Shown: positions 1 to 9,753, numbered from the stretch's first letter. The stretch is 58,965 nucleotides of DNA from Myxococcota bacterium (GCA_018813065.1 JAHJCH010000354.1:1-58965), one strand, 5' to 3'. Numbers and translations: made by a program. The notes: generated by a model from the sequence alone, not told the origin.

Positions 1-242
1 CACCCCCCTGCCCATTGAAGAGGGCATTAAGACTCCCTTTGGCAGCATATGCATATGGGCGCGTTGTCCTCGGTTACACCCCCCTGCCCATTGAAGAGGG
101 CATTAAGACGTTGGCCTTGGCGGCCTCGTGAGCGCAACCACAATGTTACACCCCCCTGCCCATTGAAGAGGGCATTAAGACCATCTCATATATCCCCGCC
201 CAGTGGGCGGTACCCGTGAGTTACACCCCCCTGCCCATTGAA
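1..242. CRISPR. CRISPR array end: three repeats plus one truncated repeat
   Basis: A 37-nt repeat begins GTTACACCCCCCTG and ends GGGCATTAAGAC. It occurs at 1-33 (cut by the window edge), 73-109 and 145-181. A fourth copy at 220-242 matches only its first 23 nt. Unique spacers lie at 34-72 (39 nt), 110-144 (35 nt) and 182-219 (38 nt). The repeat contains a short dyad, TGCCC-N8-GGGCA, consistent with a crRNA stem. The fourth repeat breaks off abruptly where an 84-bp repeat flanking a transposase remnant begins, so the array looks truncated by an insertion or rearrangement. No cas genes are visible here; the array and any cas operon must lie to the left. Confidence 0.9.
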
Positions 243-326
243 AAGGCTTATCGGTTGAGTGAACCGATAAAGTTCGAGACCTGCCCTTCCTCAGCCGAAA
301 AGGCGACCCAAGATGCACGTCATGGT
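243..326. repeat. Left copy of an 84-bp direct repeat flanking a transposase remnant
   Basis: This 84-bp stretch matches 1244-1327 at 81 of 84 positions in the same orientation, with a period of 1001 bp. It begins exactly where the fourth CRISPR repeat stops matching. It contains a perfect 9-bp dyad, TTATCGGTT-N5-AACCGATAA. Its far end overlaps an inverted repeat, ATGCACGTC against GACGTGCAT at about 340-348. It is far too long for an ordinary target-site duplication. In the right copy, part of this sequence is in frame with the transposase, so the left copy is probably a fragment of a second copy of the same element. Confidence 0.85.
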
Positions 327-457
327 ATAAAAATGCCGCGACGTGCATTCAAAATGGGCTTTTCATCGAAATGAGAGCAAAGAAATCCCTTTGCTTCATC
401 AAGGAAGCTCAAAAAAACACATCATGCTTTAAGAATTAGATTCTAGCGCAAACGACC

Positions 458-1291
458 TCAACACAAGAGAATGTCGGACAAAGCAAAAGGTGTATTCATC
501 GCAGAGAGATTAAGAAAAGCAGCTCTAAGATGAATCGCAATCGCATTAAACGTCGAGCTAATCTGAAGGAAATGCTTTCTCCGATGTATACGCTCACCGT
601 TATGCGACTTGAGAACCGAAAAGACACGCTCCGTGCATGTACGCTCACTATAAAGCGCTTTAAATTTTTGATGATCACGATCAATTTCAAGATTAAGTCG
701 AGGGTCATCATTGAGAGGAAGATATACAACCGGACCCATTTTTGAGTTTGGATCACACAGCGAATGATTTGGACACTCCTCCGGATAACATCTCATTTTA
801 TGCCTACCATTTTCTCGGCCTGGGCGCTTTACAGGACAGCAATAAACAACCCTCTCTGTCCTGCGATTTGCTCCATGAAAACGCATAGGTATGCCCGCCG
901 GACAAAGTGGACGTCCTTTGTCGTCACGAGGAACACCATTCACATCAATCGGAGTTCGATTGTGTGGGTTTAATGGTATGATTGGATGTGCGCCAATTTT
1001 TCTAATAAAGCGATATATCCCGATTGCATCATATCCAGCATCTGCAATGATCGCATGAATGCGTTTATGCGTATCGCTTGCCTCAATTGTTCGATAGAGT
1101 CTACTGATGAGGTCAGGCATCATCACAGAATCGTGCTGATTTGCAGTACCGGCTGTGATGTAAAGAGGCAAATCAAATTTTTGATCTTTCCCTTGAACAT
1201 AACAAGCCACCGCATTAATTCTATACCCAAATACATATCTATCAAGGCTTATCGGTTGAGTGAGTCGATAAAGTTCGAGGCCTGCCCTTCC
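458..1291 (-). pseudogene. N-terminally truncated DDE transposase
   Basis: The listed 250-aa ORF starts at a GTG (1210), but the frame stays open upstream to 1291 and encodes typical transposase sequence (ISLDRYVFGYRINAV), so the GTG is not the true start. The protein has a lone catalytic-looking Asp in IIADAGYDAIG, a Cys/Pro-rich insert (CYPEECPNHSLC) and a terminal Glu in ERTCTERVF. This layout recalls IS1182-like/DDE_Tnp families. The region expected to carry the first catalytic Asp and the N-terminal domain is missing, and a TGA precedes 1291 in frame. The gene is AT-rich compared with the housekeeping genes, which fits a mobile origin. It is most likely a dead remnant sitting at the edge of the CRISPR array. 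The family name is uncertain. Confidence 0.75.
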
Positions 1292-1327
1292 TCAGCCGAA
1301 AAGGCGACCCAAGATGCACGTCATGGT
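1244..1327. repeat. Right copy of the 84-bp direct repeat
   Basis: It matches 243-326 with three mismatches, one of which spoils part of the TTATCGGTT dyad. On the minus strand it encodes the extreme N-terminal part of the open transposase frame. Downstream sequence (1328 on) has no remnant of the missing CRISPR-repeat 3' half, so the original junction was not simply split by insertion. Confidence 0.85.
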
Positions 1328-1379
1328 CGCGTTGAACCATAACAGGAAATCCACTGACCTCATACCGTCCAGGCTTCAC

Positions 1380-2396
1380 ATGACAGACATCAATAAACTG
1401 CTGACCGACATTCGAGACTTTCTGCACATCGAAGAGCCCTCCGAGCGGGAGTGCAGCGCCCTCTATAAAAAGCTGGAGCGTAACCTAGAGCACCAGGATA
1501 TCTGGCTCCCCAGGTTCCGAGAGCACGCACGCTGGAGCCAGGAGCCCCTGGTCTGGTCTCATATCGAAGGCATGGGTCCAGGGATGCTCCCTGGGGATGT
1601 GTACGGCCCCTCCAGCGTTAAGATAGAGGAGTATGCGAAGGTTTTTCCCGAAGGTTCAGTCAAGATCCTGCTGCGAGGAGGCAAGGACCCCAGTATCAAC
1701 ACCTGCGCGGCCCCATCCGCGCTGGTCAGACGCTGTGTTCATCTGTGCATCGACCACCCGGAGTGGAGCCACGACGCGGGACAGGATGGGCAGTACTCGG
1801 GCAGCTCCGACATCCTTGAGATCTTCGATGGCGCGCTCAAAGGCCTCAAGGGCCAACTCCAGAGCCTGCACTCCTTCACCTTCAAGGCCGCGCAGTACAG
1901 TTCCCTGTCCTCCACAGACACAGACCCGCCAGCCTACAATGTGCAGACCAGTCTGTGGCCCAATGACTATGGTCGCAAGGGCGGCTTTGACAAGCTCAAG
2001 CGCCTGATCGAGAAGCGGCACTCACTGCGGCGGCTGACGCTGTCCAACAAGAGCCCGCTGTCCGAGGCTCACTACCGCACTGGGCGCATCAGACCCTATT
2101 GCGCCTGGCTCCCGAGGTGCTCCTGGTGGCCACAGCTGGAGGCGCTGGATCTGCACCAAAACCTGCTCAAGGATGGGGATCTGGCGTGGCTGTTTTCAGC
2201 GCCCATGCCCGCGCTGACCACGCTGAGCCTGCGCAAGAACAAGCTCATGGACCAGGCCCTGATGCACCTGACGCGCGAAGGCGCCTTCCCGGCGCTGGAG
2301 TCCCTGGATCTCCGCGAGACCCAGATCACCGCTCAGGCCGCCCAGGCCCTGCGCGAGAGCCCACAGCTACCAAGGCTGACCAGCGTCCTGATCTAG
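1380..2396 (+). CDS. Leucine-rich repeat protein
   Basis: This is a 338-aa protein from the ATG at 1380 (MTDINKLL). The ORF track starts at 1314, but those codons lie inside the 84-bp mobile repeat and look non-coding. The first ~210 residues are an unrecognised domain. The C-terminal third has at least three leucine-rich repeats of the ribonuclease-inhibitor type (LEALDLHQNLL, LTTLSLRKNKLMDQAL, LESLDLRETQI). Such repeats usually bind other proteins; the partner cannot be inferred. There is no signal peptide or membrane segment, so it is probably cytoplasmic. Codon use differs from the def-fmt block next door, and with the adjacent transposase remnant this suggests an accessory gene. Confidence 0.6.
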   Translation: MTDINKLLTDIRDFLHIEEPSERECSALYKKLERNLEHQDIWLPRFREHARWSQEPLVWSHIEGMGPGMLPGDVYGPSSVKIEEYAKVFPEGSVKILLRGGKDPSINTCAAPSALVRRCVHLCIDHPEWSHDAGQDGQYSGSSDILEIFDGALKGLKGQLQSLHSFTFKAAQYSSLSSTDTDPPAYNVQTSLWPNDYGRKGGFDKLKRLIEKRHSLRRLTLSNKSPLSEAHYRTGRIRPYCAWLPRCSWWPQLEALDLHQNLLKDGDLAWLFSAPMPALTTLSLRKNKLMDQALMHLTREGAFPALESLDLRETQITAQAAQALRESPQLPRLTSVLI

Positions 2397-2520
2397 ATGC
2401 TTGTCCGGCCTCCGGGGCGGCTGGATCAGGTGGCACGGCCCCGCAGGTTTTGTTGATAAGCCTTGCCCTCTCCGCGCGATGTCGCAGAATCGCGCGAAAT
2501 CAAAGAAAACACGAGGCATC

Positions 2521-3033
2521 GTGATCCACAACATCTTGACCTGGCCCGATCCTGGGCTGCGACGACACGCCGCGCCCGTCTCCGCCTTCGATGCGCACCT
2601 GCGCGCCCTCGTCGATGATCTCTTTGAGACCATGTACGCCACCCAAGGCATCGGCATCGCCGCCCCGCAGATCGGCGTCTCACTGCGCGTCGTCGTCATC
2701 GATTGCGGGGAGCCCGATGGCCCAATCGCGCTCGTCAACCCCGAGATCGTCGCCGTCAGCGAGGAGATCATCTCCTTCGGCGAAGGCTGCCTCTCCCTCC
2801 CCGATGTCTTCGCTGAGGTGGATCGCTACGCCGCCATCGAGGTGCGCTATCAAGACCTCAACGGCGCACCACAACAACGCGTCGCTGAGGATCTCCTCGC
2901 TGTCTGCGTTCAGCATGAGCTTGATCACCTCAACGGTATGGTGTTCATCGATCGCCTCGGTCGCCTTGAGCGCTTGATGGTGATGTCCAACTATCAGGGC
3001 GATGGAGAGGCGGTCCTCGATGCAGCCACGTGA
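2521..3033 (+). CDS. def: Peptide deformylase
   Basis: The enzyme removes the N-formyl group from the initiator methionine of new proteins, using a divalent metal. All three family motifs are present: GIGIAAPQIG (about 43-52), EGCLSLP (about 88-94, metal Cys) and QHELDH (about 131-136, two metal His and the catalytic Glu). I chose the GTG at 2521, which gives MIHNILTWPDP and a normal 170-aa length and has GAGG just upstream. The ORF-track start at 2401 would add 40 untypical residues. The gene overlaps the start of fmt by 14 bp, the classical def-fmt pair that adds and removes the formyl group. Confidence 0.93.
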   Translation: MIHNILTWPDPGLRRHAAPVSAFDAHLRALVDDLFETMYATQGIGIAAPQIGVSLRVVVIDCGEPDGPIALVNPEIVAVSEEIISFGEGCLSLPDVFAEVDRYAAIEVRYQDLNGAPQQRVAEDLLAVCVQHELDHLNGMVFIDRLGRLERLMVMSNYQGDGEAVLDAAT

Positions 3034-3967
3034 TCTTCGTGTCCTCTTTATGGGCACCCCCGAGTTCGCGCAACCCACCCTGGCGCGCGTCGCGGGCATG
3101 GGCTGTCAGCTCGTCGGCGTCGTCAGTCAGCCCGCGCGCGGACAAGGCCGAGGCCGTAAGGTCGTTCAGACCCCCGTGGGCGCTTGGGCTGAGGCCCACG
3201 GCGCGCCCCTGTTTCAGTGGCCTCGCCTAAATCATGAGAGTTATCAAACCCTTAAGGCCCTGGCGCCGGATCTCTGCGTCGTCGTCGCGTATGGCAAGAT
3301 CCTGCCCCAACGCTATCTTGATCTGCCCCCCCACGGCTGCCTCAACGGTCACGCCAGCGTCCTGCCCGCCCTGCGCGGCGCCGCGCCAATTCAATGGTCG
3401 GTGATTCACGGGCATCGCGAGGCGGGCGTCAGCGTGATGCGCATGGATAAGGGGATGGACACCGGTGATGTCGGCCTGATCTTGCGCACACCCATCGATC
3501 CTGATGAGACCGCCGGCGCGCTGCATGATCGCCTCAAGCACGTCGCCGCTGATGCGATGGAGGCGGCGATCCTGCGCCTCTGTCAAGGGGCGCTTCACTT
3601 TACGCCTCAAGATCATACCCAGGCGACCACGGCGCCTATGCTGCGTAAGGAGGATGGCCGCGTGGATTGGTCCGCAGATGCCCGCGCGGTTCATGATCTC
3701 GTGCGCGGCGTGTCGCCTTGGCCGGGCGCTTGGGTGCCCGAGGGCGACGGGGCTTTGAAGATCCACGCCACGCGGGTCAGTGATGAGGGCGAGGGGCTGC
3801 CCGGCGCGCCCGGAGAGATCATCGGCGTCGAGGCGGACGGCCCCCGCGTGCGCTGCGGTCGCGGCGCGGTGGTCCTGACTCAGCTTCAGCGGCCCGGGCG
3901 TAAGATCACCACCGGCGCAGGCTATCTCTGCGGGCTGCGTGGCTGGGAGGGGGCGCGCTTTGAGTAA
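3020..3967 (+). CDS. fmt: Methionyl-tRNA formyltransferase
   Basis: The protein formylates Met-tRNAfMet with 10-formyl-tetrahydrofolate. It is 315 aa from the ATG at 3020 (MQPRDLRVLFMGTPEFA). The formyltransferase domain carries the catalytic region LNGHASVLPALRGAAPIQW and DKGMDTGDV, followed by the usual C-terminal domain from about residue 205. The catalytic region reads NGHASVLP where NVHPSLLP is common, keeping the Asn and His. It is translationally coupled to def upstream and overlaps the rsmB start by 8 bp, so def-fmt-rsmB-rpe form one transcription unit. Confidence 0.94.
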   Translation: MQPRDLRVLFMGTPEFAQPTLARVAGMGCQLVGVVSQPARGQGRGRKVVQTPVGAWAEAHGAPLFQWPRLNHESYQTLKALAPDLCVVVAYGKILPQRYLDLPPHGCLNGHASVLPALRGAAPIQWSVIHGHREAGVSVMRMDKGMDTGDVGLILRTPIDPDETAGALHDRLKHVAADAMEAAILRLCQGALHFTPQDHTQATTAPMLRKEDGRVDWSADARAVHDLVRGVSPWPGAWVPEGDGALKIHATRVSDEGEGLPGAPGEIIGVEADGPRVRCGRGAVVLTQLQRPGRKITTGAGYLCGLRGWEGARFE

Positions 3968-5288
3968 GCCAATCCTGACCGGTCGTGAGGTGGCCCTCAT
4001 CGCCTTGACCCGGCTTGAGGACGGCGGGGCCTTTATCCAACGCGTCATCGACGCCGAGACGGCCAAGGCGGGCTTAGATCCCCGTGAGCGCGGCTTCGTG
4101 CGCGCCTTGGTGATGGGCGTCGCCCGCGCCCGCACCCGCCTGGAGTTTAGCCTGGAGCGCCACCTCAAGAAGGGCCTCAAGAGCACCAATCCAGCCCTGC
4201 GGCGGATCATGCTGATGGCCCTCTATCAGATCCTGTTTATGGATAAGGTGCCCGATCGCGCGGCGGTTCACTCCGCCGTGCAGTTGGCGAAGGCCAAGGC
4301 CGGGGAGGGCGGGGGCCGCTTGGTCAATGGGGTGCTGCGCGGCTTCTTGCGCCAAGGCGAGGCGCTGCCCGAGGGCGACAATGACGCGGCGTGGGCCGTG
4401 CGCTTGAGCCAGCCCGAGTGGCTGGTGACCACGCGGCGGCAGCGGCTGGGGCAGGCAGGCATGGTGGCCCGCGCCGAGGCCGAGAATCAGCCCGCGCCGC
4501 TGACCCTCAGGCCCGATGATCCAGGCCTCAACCGCGAGGCGCTCATGGGCCTCTTGCGCTTGGAGGGCGGCGCGGCGGAGCTGGGCCGCTATAGCCCTCA
4601 CGCGCTGCACCTCACCGAGCACCCCGGCCCCTTCACCGGCACCAGCTTCACGGCGGGGCTGTGGAAGGCTCAGGATGAGGCGGCGCAGCTGGTCGTGCGC
4701 CTGCTCGATCCCCAGCCCGGTGAGGATGTCTGGGATGTCTGCGCCGCCCCTGGAGGTAAGACGCGCTATATCAGCCGGCTGATGGGGGGGCGCGGGCGCC
4801 TTTTGGCCTCCGATAGCCACGCCAAGCGCGTCAGCCGGATGCGGCGCGCCCTGGAGGATCTGCCCGTCGAATCGCGCATCTATGACGCCAAGTCGCCCCT
4901 GGATGAGCGGTTCGATCGTGTCCTCATCGACGCCCCCTGCTCAGGGCTCGGCGTTATCCGACGCCACCCCGAGATCCGCTGGCGTCGCGATCCCTTCGAT
5001 CTGCGCGCCAGCGCCGAGGCTCAGCTTCAGATCCTCTCCGCCGCCTCGGGCAGCGTGAAGGTGGACGGCGTGCTCGTCTACAGCGTGTGTACCGACACGG
5101 AGGAGGAGGGCTGGGGGGTCCTCAAGCGGTTCTTGGCGGCGCGCCCCGAGTTTGTTTTGGATGATCTGCCCACGATCCAGGGCATCGACTGGGCGGGGGT
5201 GTGCGGCCCCGATGGGGTGATGGAGACGAGCCCGGAGCGCCACGGGATGGATGGCTTCTTCGCGGCGCGCTTAAGGAGGTTGGCGTGA
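3960..5288 (+). CDS. rsmB: 16S rRNA m5C967 methyltransferase RsmB
   Basis: This SAM-dependent methyltransferase modifies C967 of 16S rRNA. The N-terminal ~150 residues form a NusB-like RNA-binding domain. The Rossmann domain follows with [14 protein letters not shown] (SAM binding), [17 protein letters not shown] (first conserved Cys) and [12 protein letters not shown] (catalytic Cys; Val replaces the common Thr before it). I prefer the TTG at 3960 (about 442 aa), which has GGGAGGGG at a good spacing; the ORF-track GTG at 3939 is the alternative. The stop overlaps the rpe start (GTGA). Confidence 0.92.
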   Translation: MSKPILTGREVALIALTRLEDGGAFIQRVIDAETAKAGLDPRERGFVRALVMGVARARTRLEFSLERHLKKGLKSTNPALRRIMLMALYQILFMDKVPDRAAVHSAVQLAKAKAGEGGGRLVNGVLRGFLRQGEALPEGDNDAAWAVRLSQPEWLVTTRRQRLGQAGMVARAEAENQPAPLTLRPDDPGLNREALMGLLRLEGGAAELGRYSPHALHLTEHPGPFTGTSFTAGLWKAQDEAAQLVVRLLDPQPGEDVWDVCAAPGGKTRYISRLMGGRGRLLASDSHAKRVSRMRRALEDLPVESRIYDAKSPLDERFDRVLIDAPCSGLGVIRRHPEIRWRRDPFDLRASAEAQLQILSAASGSVKVDGVLVYSVCTDTEEEGWGVLKRFLAARPEFVLDDLPTIQGIDWAGVCGPDGVMETSPERHGMDGFFAARLRRLA

Positions 5289-5959
5289 ACACATCCCCAA
5301 TCAAGATCGCGCCCTCGATCCTCTCGGCGGACTTTGGTCGGCTGGCGGAGGAGGTGGCCGCCGTCACGGCGGCGGGGGCGGACTGGATTCACCTTGATGT
5401 GATGGACGGTCACTTCGTGCCCAACCTCACCTTCGGGCCAGCGATCGTCAAGGCCATCCGAGGGGCCAGCGCCCTGCCCTTCGACGCGCACCTGATGATC
5501 GCGCGGCCTGATGACTTTATCGACGCGTTCCGCGCGGCGGGCGCCGACAGCATCACGGTCCACGCGGAGTCCACGCCGCACCTCCATCGCAGCCTGAGCC
5601 GGGTGCGCGCCTCAGGGGCGCGGGTGGGCGTCTCGCTCAACCCACATACGCCGCTGAGCGCCTTGGAGTATGTGCTCGATGAGGTCGATCTGGTGCTCTT
5701 GATGACGGTCAACCCCGGCTTCGGGGGGCAGTCGTTTATCCAGGCCGTGCGCCCCAAGATCCGCGCGCTGCGTGAGATGATCTCGCGGCGTCATTTGAGC
5801 GTTGACATCCAGGTAGACGGTGGAGTAAAACCCGCCAACGTTGATCAGGTCATCGGCGATGGCGCCAATGTCTTGGTCGCGGGCTCGGCGGTCTTCGGTC
5901 AACCTGATTATCAGGTGGCCATCCAAACCCTCCGAGGTTCAACACCTGTCGGGGTGTAG
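5285..5959 (+). CDS. rpe: Ribulose-phosphate 3-epimerase
   Basis: It interconverts ribulose-5-phosphate and xylulose-5-phosphate in the pentose phosphate pathway. It is a 224-aa TIM barrel. Signature sequences are [11 protein letters not shown] at the N-terminus, [36 protein letters not shown] and VDGGV. The GTG start at 5285 overlaps the rsmB stop and is preceded by a strong AAGGAGGT. The last codons and the TAG stop lie inside the 5' acceptor stem of tRNA-Pro, a 10-bp overlap. Confidence 0.95.
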   Translation: MNTSPIKIAPSILSADFGRLAEEVAAVTAAGADWIHLDVMDGHFVPNLTFGPAIVKAIRGASALPFDAHLMIARPDDFIDAFRAAGADSITVHAESTPHLHRSLSRVRASGARVGVSLNPHTPLSALEYVLDEVDLVLLMTVNPGFGGQSFIQAVRPKIRALREMISRRHLSVDIQVDGGVKPANVDQVIGDGANVLVAGSAVFGQPDYQVAIQTLRGSTPVGV

Positions 5960-6026
5960 CGCAGTCTGGTAGCGCACTTGCTTCGGGAGCAAGGGGTCGG
6001 AGGTTCAAATCCTCTCACCCCGACCA
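5950..6026 (+). tRNA. tRNA-Pro (CGG anticodon)
   Basis: A 77-nt cloverleaf with encoded CCA. The acceptor pairs CGGGGTG with CACCCCG and the discriminator is A. The anticodon stem CTTGC/GCAAG encloses TTCGGGA, giving anticodon CGG. The T arm is GGAGG-TTCAAAT-CCTCT. It starts inside the last codons of rpe on the same strand, so it may be co-transcribed and released by RNase processing. It is followed at once by a strong terminator. Confidence 0.96.
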
Positions 6027-6059
6027 AGCCAGGATCGATAAGATCCTGGCTTTTTTTTT
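6026..6059 (+). terminator. Rho-independent terminator after tRNA-Pro
   Basis: An 11-bp perfect stem, AAGCCAGGATC paired with GATCCTGGCTT around a 5-nt loop, runs into nine T residues. It begins at the last base of the tRNA CCA and ends the def-fmt-rsmB-rpe-tRNA unit. Confidence 0.93.
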
Positions 6060-6184
6060 GATCTGTCTTCAAGACACCCCATCCCTGGCCCTTTACGGTT
6101 GATCTCTCCCCCATGATCGGCTAAACCGCTGCGTCCACGTCCGCTGAACGACGGCTTGGCGGACCACTGTGAAGGAGTTTTATT

Positions 6185-6454
6185 ATGCCGTTCGATGCTG
6201 ACATCAAGGCCGAGATCGTCGCCCAGTATAAGCGTGGTGAGAATGACACGGGCTCACCCGAGGTGCAGGTCGCGCTGTTATCGCACCGCATCCGCTACCT
6301 CACCACGCACCTTCAAGCGCACAAGCATGACTTCGCCACGCGCCGTGGCCTCAAGAAGCTCATTGGTCAGCGTCAGCGCCTCCTGCGCTACCTCAAAGAC
6401 AATGACTTCAACCGTTACCGCGATCTGATCCAATCATTAGGGCTGCGTCGGTAA
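6185..6454 (+). CDS. rpsO: 30S ribosomal protein S15
   Basis: An 89-aa protein of the exact family length that binds 16S rRNA early in small-subunit assembly. It carries the S15 signature ([32 protein letters not shown]). The ATG at 6185 has AAGGAG seven bases upstream. The ~125-nt leader after the preceding terminator should contain its promoter and possibly an autoregulatory structure, as in other bacteria. A terminator follows, and pnp lies downstream in the usual rpsO-pnp order. Confidence 0.97.
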   Translation: MPFDADIKAEIVAQYKRGENDTGSPEVQVALLSHRIRYLTTHLQAHKHDFATRRGLKKLIGQRQRLLRYLKDNDFNRYRDLIQSLGLRR

Positions 6455-6466
6455 TTCATTCGCTGT

Positions 6467-6495
6467 GAGGCGCCCTCGGGCGCCTCTTTTTTTTT
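6467..6495 (+). terminator. Rho-independent terminator after rpsO
   Basis: GAGGCGCC and GGCGCCTC pair around CTCG, followed by nine T residues. It separates rpsO from pnp, so pnp is probably expressed from its own promoter in 6496-6646 or by readthrough. Confidence 0.92.
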
Positions 6496-6646
6496 CTGCT
6501 TCACTGAATCCCACGCATGACGGCCTCAGTGTCTGACCCGCGCGCCTCGGCCCACCCTGGATCGGGGCGCGCGGGTGAGGGACGGAGGCCACGGCGGTTC
6601 AGCGGAGCCCAAGGGCCACCCACCCTGGCCCCATCGTAAGGGCTTT

Positions 6647-8767
6647 ATGTTTAATCAAAGCTTCACCTCCCCCCTGACCGTTCAAGCCCCCTTCGGCCAC
6701 AGCCCCATCAGCCTGGAGACGGGGAAGATGGCCCGCCAAGCGGGCGGCGCCGTCGTCGTCCGTCAAGGCGAGACGGTCGTCCTCGTGACCGTCACCGGCA
6801 GCCACACCGCCCGCCCCGGCGTCGATTTCCTGCCCTTGACCTGCGACTACATCGAGAAGAAGTACGCGGCGGGCAAGATCCCCGGCGGCTACTTCAAGCG
6901 CGAGAGCCGCCCCGACACCTGGGAGATCCTCAAGGCCCGCCTCATCGACCGCCCCATGCGCCCCCTCTTCCCCAAGGGCTGGCGCAAAGAGGTCCAGATC
7001 ATCGCCACCGTGCTCTCTTATGATCACGTCCATGATCCAGGCGTCTGCGCCATGGTCGGCGCCTCGGCGGCGACGGGCATCAGCGACATCCCCTTCGATG
7101 GCCCCATGGCGGGCTGCTGCGTGGCCCTCATCGACGGCGAGTTTAAGATCAACCCCCCGCTGGCGACCTTGTCCGAGGCCAAGCTGCATCTGATCGTGGC
7201 CGCCACCGAGGACGCCGTGACCATGGTCGAGGGCGAGGGCAAGGAGGCCAGCGAGGAGGAGATGATCGAGGCGATCATCGCCGCGCATGAGGCCATGAAG
7301 CCCATCATCGCCCTTCAGCGCCAGATGATCGCTTCGGTGGGCAAGGCCAAGCAGCTCGTCGAGGCCGAGGAGATCGACGTGGCGCTGTTTGAGCGCGTGC
7401 TCGATCTCTCCATCGACGGCCTCGCCGGCGCGCTGACCATCCCTGGCAAGCATGAGCGCCACGACGCCATCTCTGAGGCCAAGCGCGCCACGGTGGACGC
7501 CCTCCTCGCCGCTGATCCTGCGTTGGAGCAGCGGATCCCTGAGATCAAGGGCTACTTCTACAAGATCGAGCGCGAGATCGTGCGCTCGCTGATCGTCGAG
7601 GATGGCCTGCGCCTGGACGGGCGCGGCCTCACCGATGTCCGCCCCATCGCCTGCGACGTGGGCGTGTTGCCACGCACGCACGGCTCAGCGCTGTTTACGC
7701 GTGGCGAGACGCAGGCCTTGGCGACGGTGACCCTGGGTGGCCGTCGGGAGGAGATGCGCATCGACAACCTCGATGGCGACACCTTCCAGCCGTTCATGCT
7801 CCACTACAACTTCCCCCCCTTCTGTACGGGCGAGGCCAAGTTCCTGCGTGGCACCAGCCGCCGCGAGATCGGCCATGGCACGCTGGCTCAGCGCGGTGTC
7901 GCCTCCCTGCTGCCTGCCCACGATGACTTCGCCTACACCATCCGCATCGTCAGCGAGGTCTTGGAGTCCAACGGCTCCTCCTCCATGGCCACCGTCTGCG
8001 CCAGCTCCATGGCCCTGATGAGCGCCGGCGTGCCCATCAAGAAGGACGTGGCGGGCATCGCCATGGGCCTCATCCAAGAGGACGACAAGATCGCCGTCCT
8101 CTCCGACATCCTCGGCGATGAGGATCACCTCGGCGACATGGACTTCAAGGTCGTCGGCACCGAGGACGGCATCAACGCGTTGCAGATGGACATCAAGGTC
8201 AAGGGCCTCAGCCGGGCGATCTTGCGCAAGGCGCTGTCCCAGGCCAAGGCGGGCCGCCTGCACATCCTCGGCGAGATGCGCAAGGCCATCACCCAGCCTG
8301 CGGATGATCTGTCCCGCTACGCCCCGCGCGCGCTGGTCACCTACGTCAAGCCCGATCGCATCCGTGACATCATTGGCCCTGGCGGCAAGACGATCCGTGG
8401 CATCTCTGAGCAGACGGGCTGCTCCATTGACGTCGATGACACCGGCAAGGTGACCATCTTCAGCCCTGACATGGAGGCGGCCAAGCAAGCCGAGAAGCTG
8501 ATCCACAACCTCACAGAGGAGGCCGAGGTCGGCAAGATCTACATGGGCACAGTCCAGAAGATCATGGACTTCGGCGCCTTCGTCGAGATCCTCCCTGGCA
8601 CCGACGGGCTCGTACACATCTCTGAGCTGGCCGAGGGCCGGGTCGCGCGCGTCGAGGACGTGCTTGAGGAGGGCCAGGAGATCGCCGTCAAGTGCATCGG
8701 CGTCGATCGCAACGGCAAGATCCGCCTCTCGCGCCGCGAGGCGATCAGCGAAGGCTTCAAGCTCTAA
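6647..8767 (+). CDS. pnp: Polyribonucleotide nucleotidyltransferase (PNPase)
   Basis: A phosphorolytic 3'-5' exoribonuclease of the RNA degradosome. From the ATG at 6647 ([10 protein letters not shown]) it is 706 aa, the usual size. Domain order is RNase PH-like 1 (about 10-145), the helical linker, RNase PH-like 2 (about 325-540, with FPPFCTGE and [11 protein letters not shown]), a KH domain ([10 protein letters not shown] at about 578) and a C-terminal S1 domain ([20 protein letters not shown]). The ORF-track start at 6575 adds 24 unlikely residues. It is followed after two bases by dut, implying co-transcription. Confidence 0.96.
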   Translation: MFNQSFTSPLTVQAPFGHSPISLETGKMARQAGGAVVVRQGETVVLVTVTGSHTARPGVDFLPLTCDYIEKKYAAGKIPGGYFKRESRPDTWEILKARLIDRPMRPLFPKGWRKEVQIIATVLSYDHVHDPGVCAMVGASAATGISDIPFDGPMAGCCVALIDGEFKINPPLATLSEAKLHLIVAATEDAVTMVEGEGKEASEEEMIEAIIAAHEAMKPIIALQRQMIASVGKAKQLVEAEEIDVALFERVLDLSIDGLAGALTIPGKHERHDAISEAKRATVDALLAADPALEQRIPEIKGYFYKIEREIVRSLIVEDGLRLDGRGLTDVRPIACDVGVLPRTHGSALFTRGETQALATVTLGGRREEMRIDNLDGDTFQPFMLHYNFPPFCTGEAKFLRGTSRREIGHGTLAQRGVASLLPAHDDFAYTIRIVSEVLESNGSSSMATVCASSMALMSAGVPIKKDVAGIAMGLIQEDDKIAVLSDILGDEDHLGDMDFKVVGTEDGINALQMDIKVKGLSRAILRKALSQAKAGRLHILGEMRKAITQPADDLSRYAPRALVTYVKPDRIRDIIGPGGKTIRGISEQTGCSIDVDDTGKVTIFSPDMEAAKQAEKLIHNLTEEAEVGKIYMGTVQKIMDFGAFVEILPGTDGLVHISELAEGRVARVEDVLEEGQEIAVKCIGVDRNGKIRLSRREAISEGFKL

Positions 8768-8769
8768 AC

Positions 8770-9213
8770 ATGCGCATCCGCCGCTACCCCTCTGCGGAGG
8801 CGCCCTCGCCGCTGCCGCGCCCGCGCTACATGACCGCGGGCGCGGCGGGCTTGGACATGGCTGCTGCGGTGCGTGTGCCTTTGGAGATCCCGCCAGGGGG
8901 GCGAGCCAGCGTGCCCTTGGGCTTCTCTGTGGAGATCCCCGCCGGGCATGAAGGGCAGCTGCGTGCGCGTTCGGGCCGCGCGCTGCGCGAGGGGCTGACG
9001 ACCCTCAACGGCGTGGGCACCATCGATCCTGACTATCGAGGGGAGCTGCATGTCCTGCTCATCAACTTGGGGGACGCGCCGGTGACCATCGAGCGTGGTG
9101 AGCGCGTGGCCCAGCTGGTCATCAGCCCCATCACCCGCCTCAAGATCGAGGAGGTCTTGGGCCTCAGCGAGACGCCGCGCGGCGATGGCGGCCTGGGTCA
9201 CACAGGCGATTAG
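8770..9213 (+). CDS. dut: Deoxyuridine 5'-triphosphate nucleotidohydrolase (dUTPase)
   Basis: It hydrolyses dUTP to dUMP and keeps uracil out of DNA. This 147-aa trimeric-type dUTPase has all five motifs: GAAGLDM, RSGRAL (usual RSS variant), NGVGTIDPDYRGEL with the catalytic Asp, GERVAQLVI, and the flexible C-terminal RGDGGLGHTG, where Leu replaces the usual Phe that stacks on uracil. The ATG at 8770 follows the pnp stop directly. Its stop overlaps the convergent gene at 9210. Confidence 0.94.
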   Translation: MRIRRYPSAEAPSPLPRPRYMTAGAAGLDMAAAVRVPLEIPPGGRASVPLGFSVEIPAGHEGQLRARSGRALREGLTTLNGVGTIDPDYRGELHVLLINLGDAPVTIERGERVAQLVISPITRLKIEEVLGLSETPRGDGGLGHTGD

Positions 9214-9698
9214 ATCACATACGTCGTCACCTTGACCAAGAGCCCGATCTCTGGCCAGAGATGCGCGTCGCCCTCTGAGTAAAACACGTTGATCCGGGTA
9301 TAAGGCTCGACGTACAGCGAGCGAAAAGGACCGGAGAAGGCATTATCACCGAAGGGAAAGCCCGCGAAGATATGCCCGACTGGCCCTGACTTCTCCCCGT
9401 TGAAGAGATAACCCGCCCCGCCGCCCATATTAAACATCATCCAGAAGGTAAACTCAGCCTGCGCGCCCCAATAAGACTCATCATCTACGCTGATCTGCTT
9501 GAGGTTGAGGGAGCTGGTGAAGAGATCATGACTATGAGAGATATCGAGGTTCCAAGAAGAGGCATGCGCTTGTGCATAGATATAGGCGAAGCTCGGCCCA
9601 ACCCCAATGTCATGATCTGGCAGCTTAATCTGCCAGCCTCCAGAGGCCAGCGCGAGGCTTGGCAGCAGCGTCATCAACAGGCTTGGCATCAAGCTCAT
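9210..9698 (-). CDS. Secreted envelope protein, possible outer-membrane beta-barrel
   Basis: I do not recognise the family. From the ATG at 9698 (MSLMPSLLMTLLPSLALASGG) the protein has a clear Sec signal peptide cleaved near ALA-SGG. The mature ~140 residues are rich in aromatic and alternating polar/hydrophobic stretches (SFAYIYAQAH, AQAEFTFWMMFNMGGGAGYLF) and end in hydrophobic KVTTYVI, all consistent with a small outer-membrane barrel. The ORF-track start at 9791 would put the signal peptide in the middle of the protein. It converges with dut with a 4-bp overlap. Confidence 0.6.
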   Translation of the reverse strand: MSLMPSLLMTLLPSLALASGGWQIKLPDHDIGVGPSFAYIYAQAHASSWNLDISHSHDLFTSSLNLKQISVDDESYWGAQAEFTFWMMFNMGGGAGYLFNGEKSGPVGHIFAGFPFGDNAFSGPFRSLYVEPYTRINVFYSEGDAHLWPEIGLLVKVTTYVI

Positions 9699-9753
9699 CC
9701 TCTGCGCCGATGGTGGCGCGTATCCGCGAGAGCGTAGCACGCATTGGTTTGGG

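Noticed and set aside
530-1342. Three plus-strand ORFs over the transposase
   Set aside because: They are antisense to a recognisable transposase and have no motifs.
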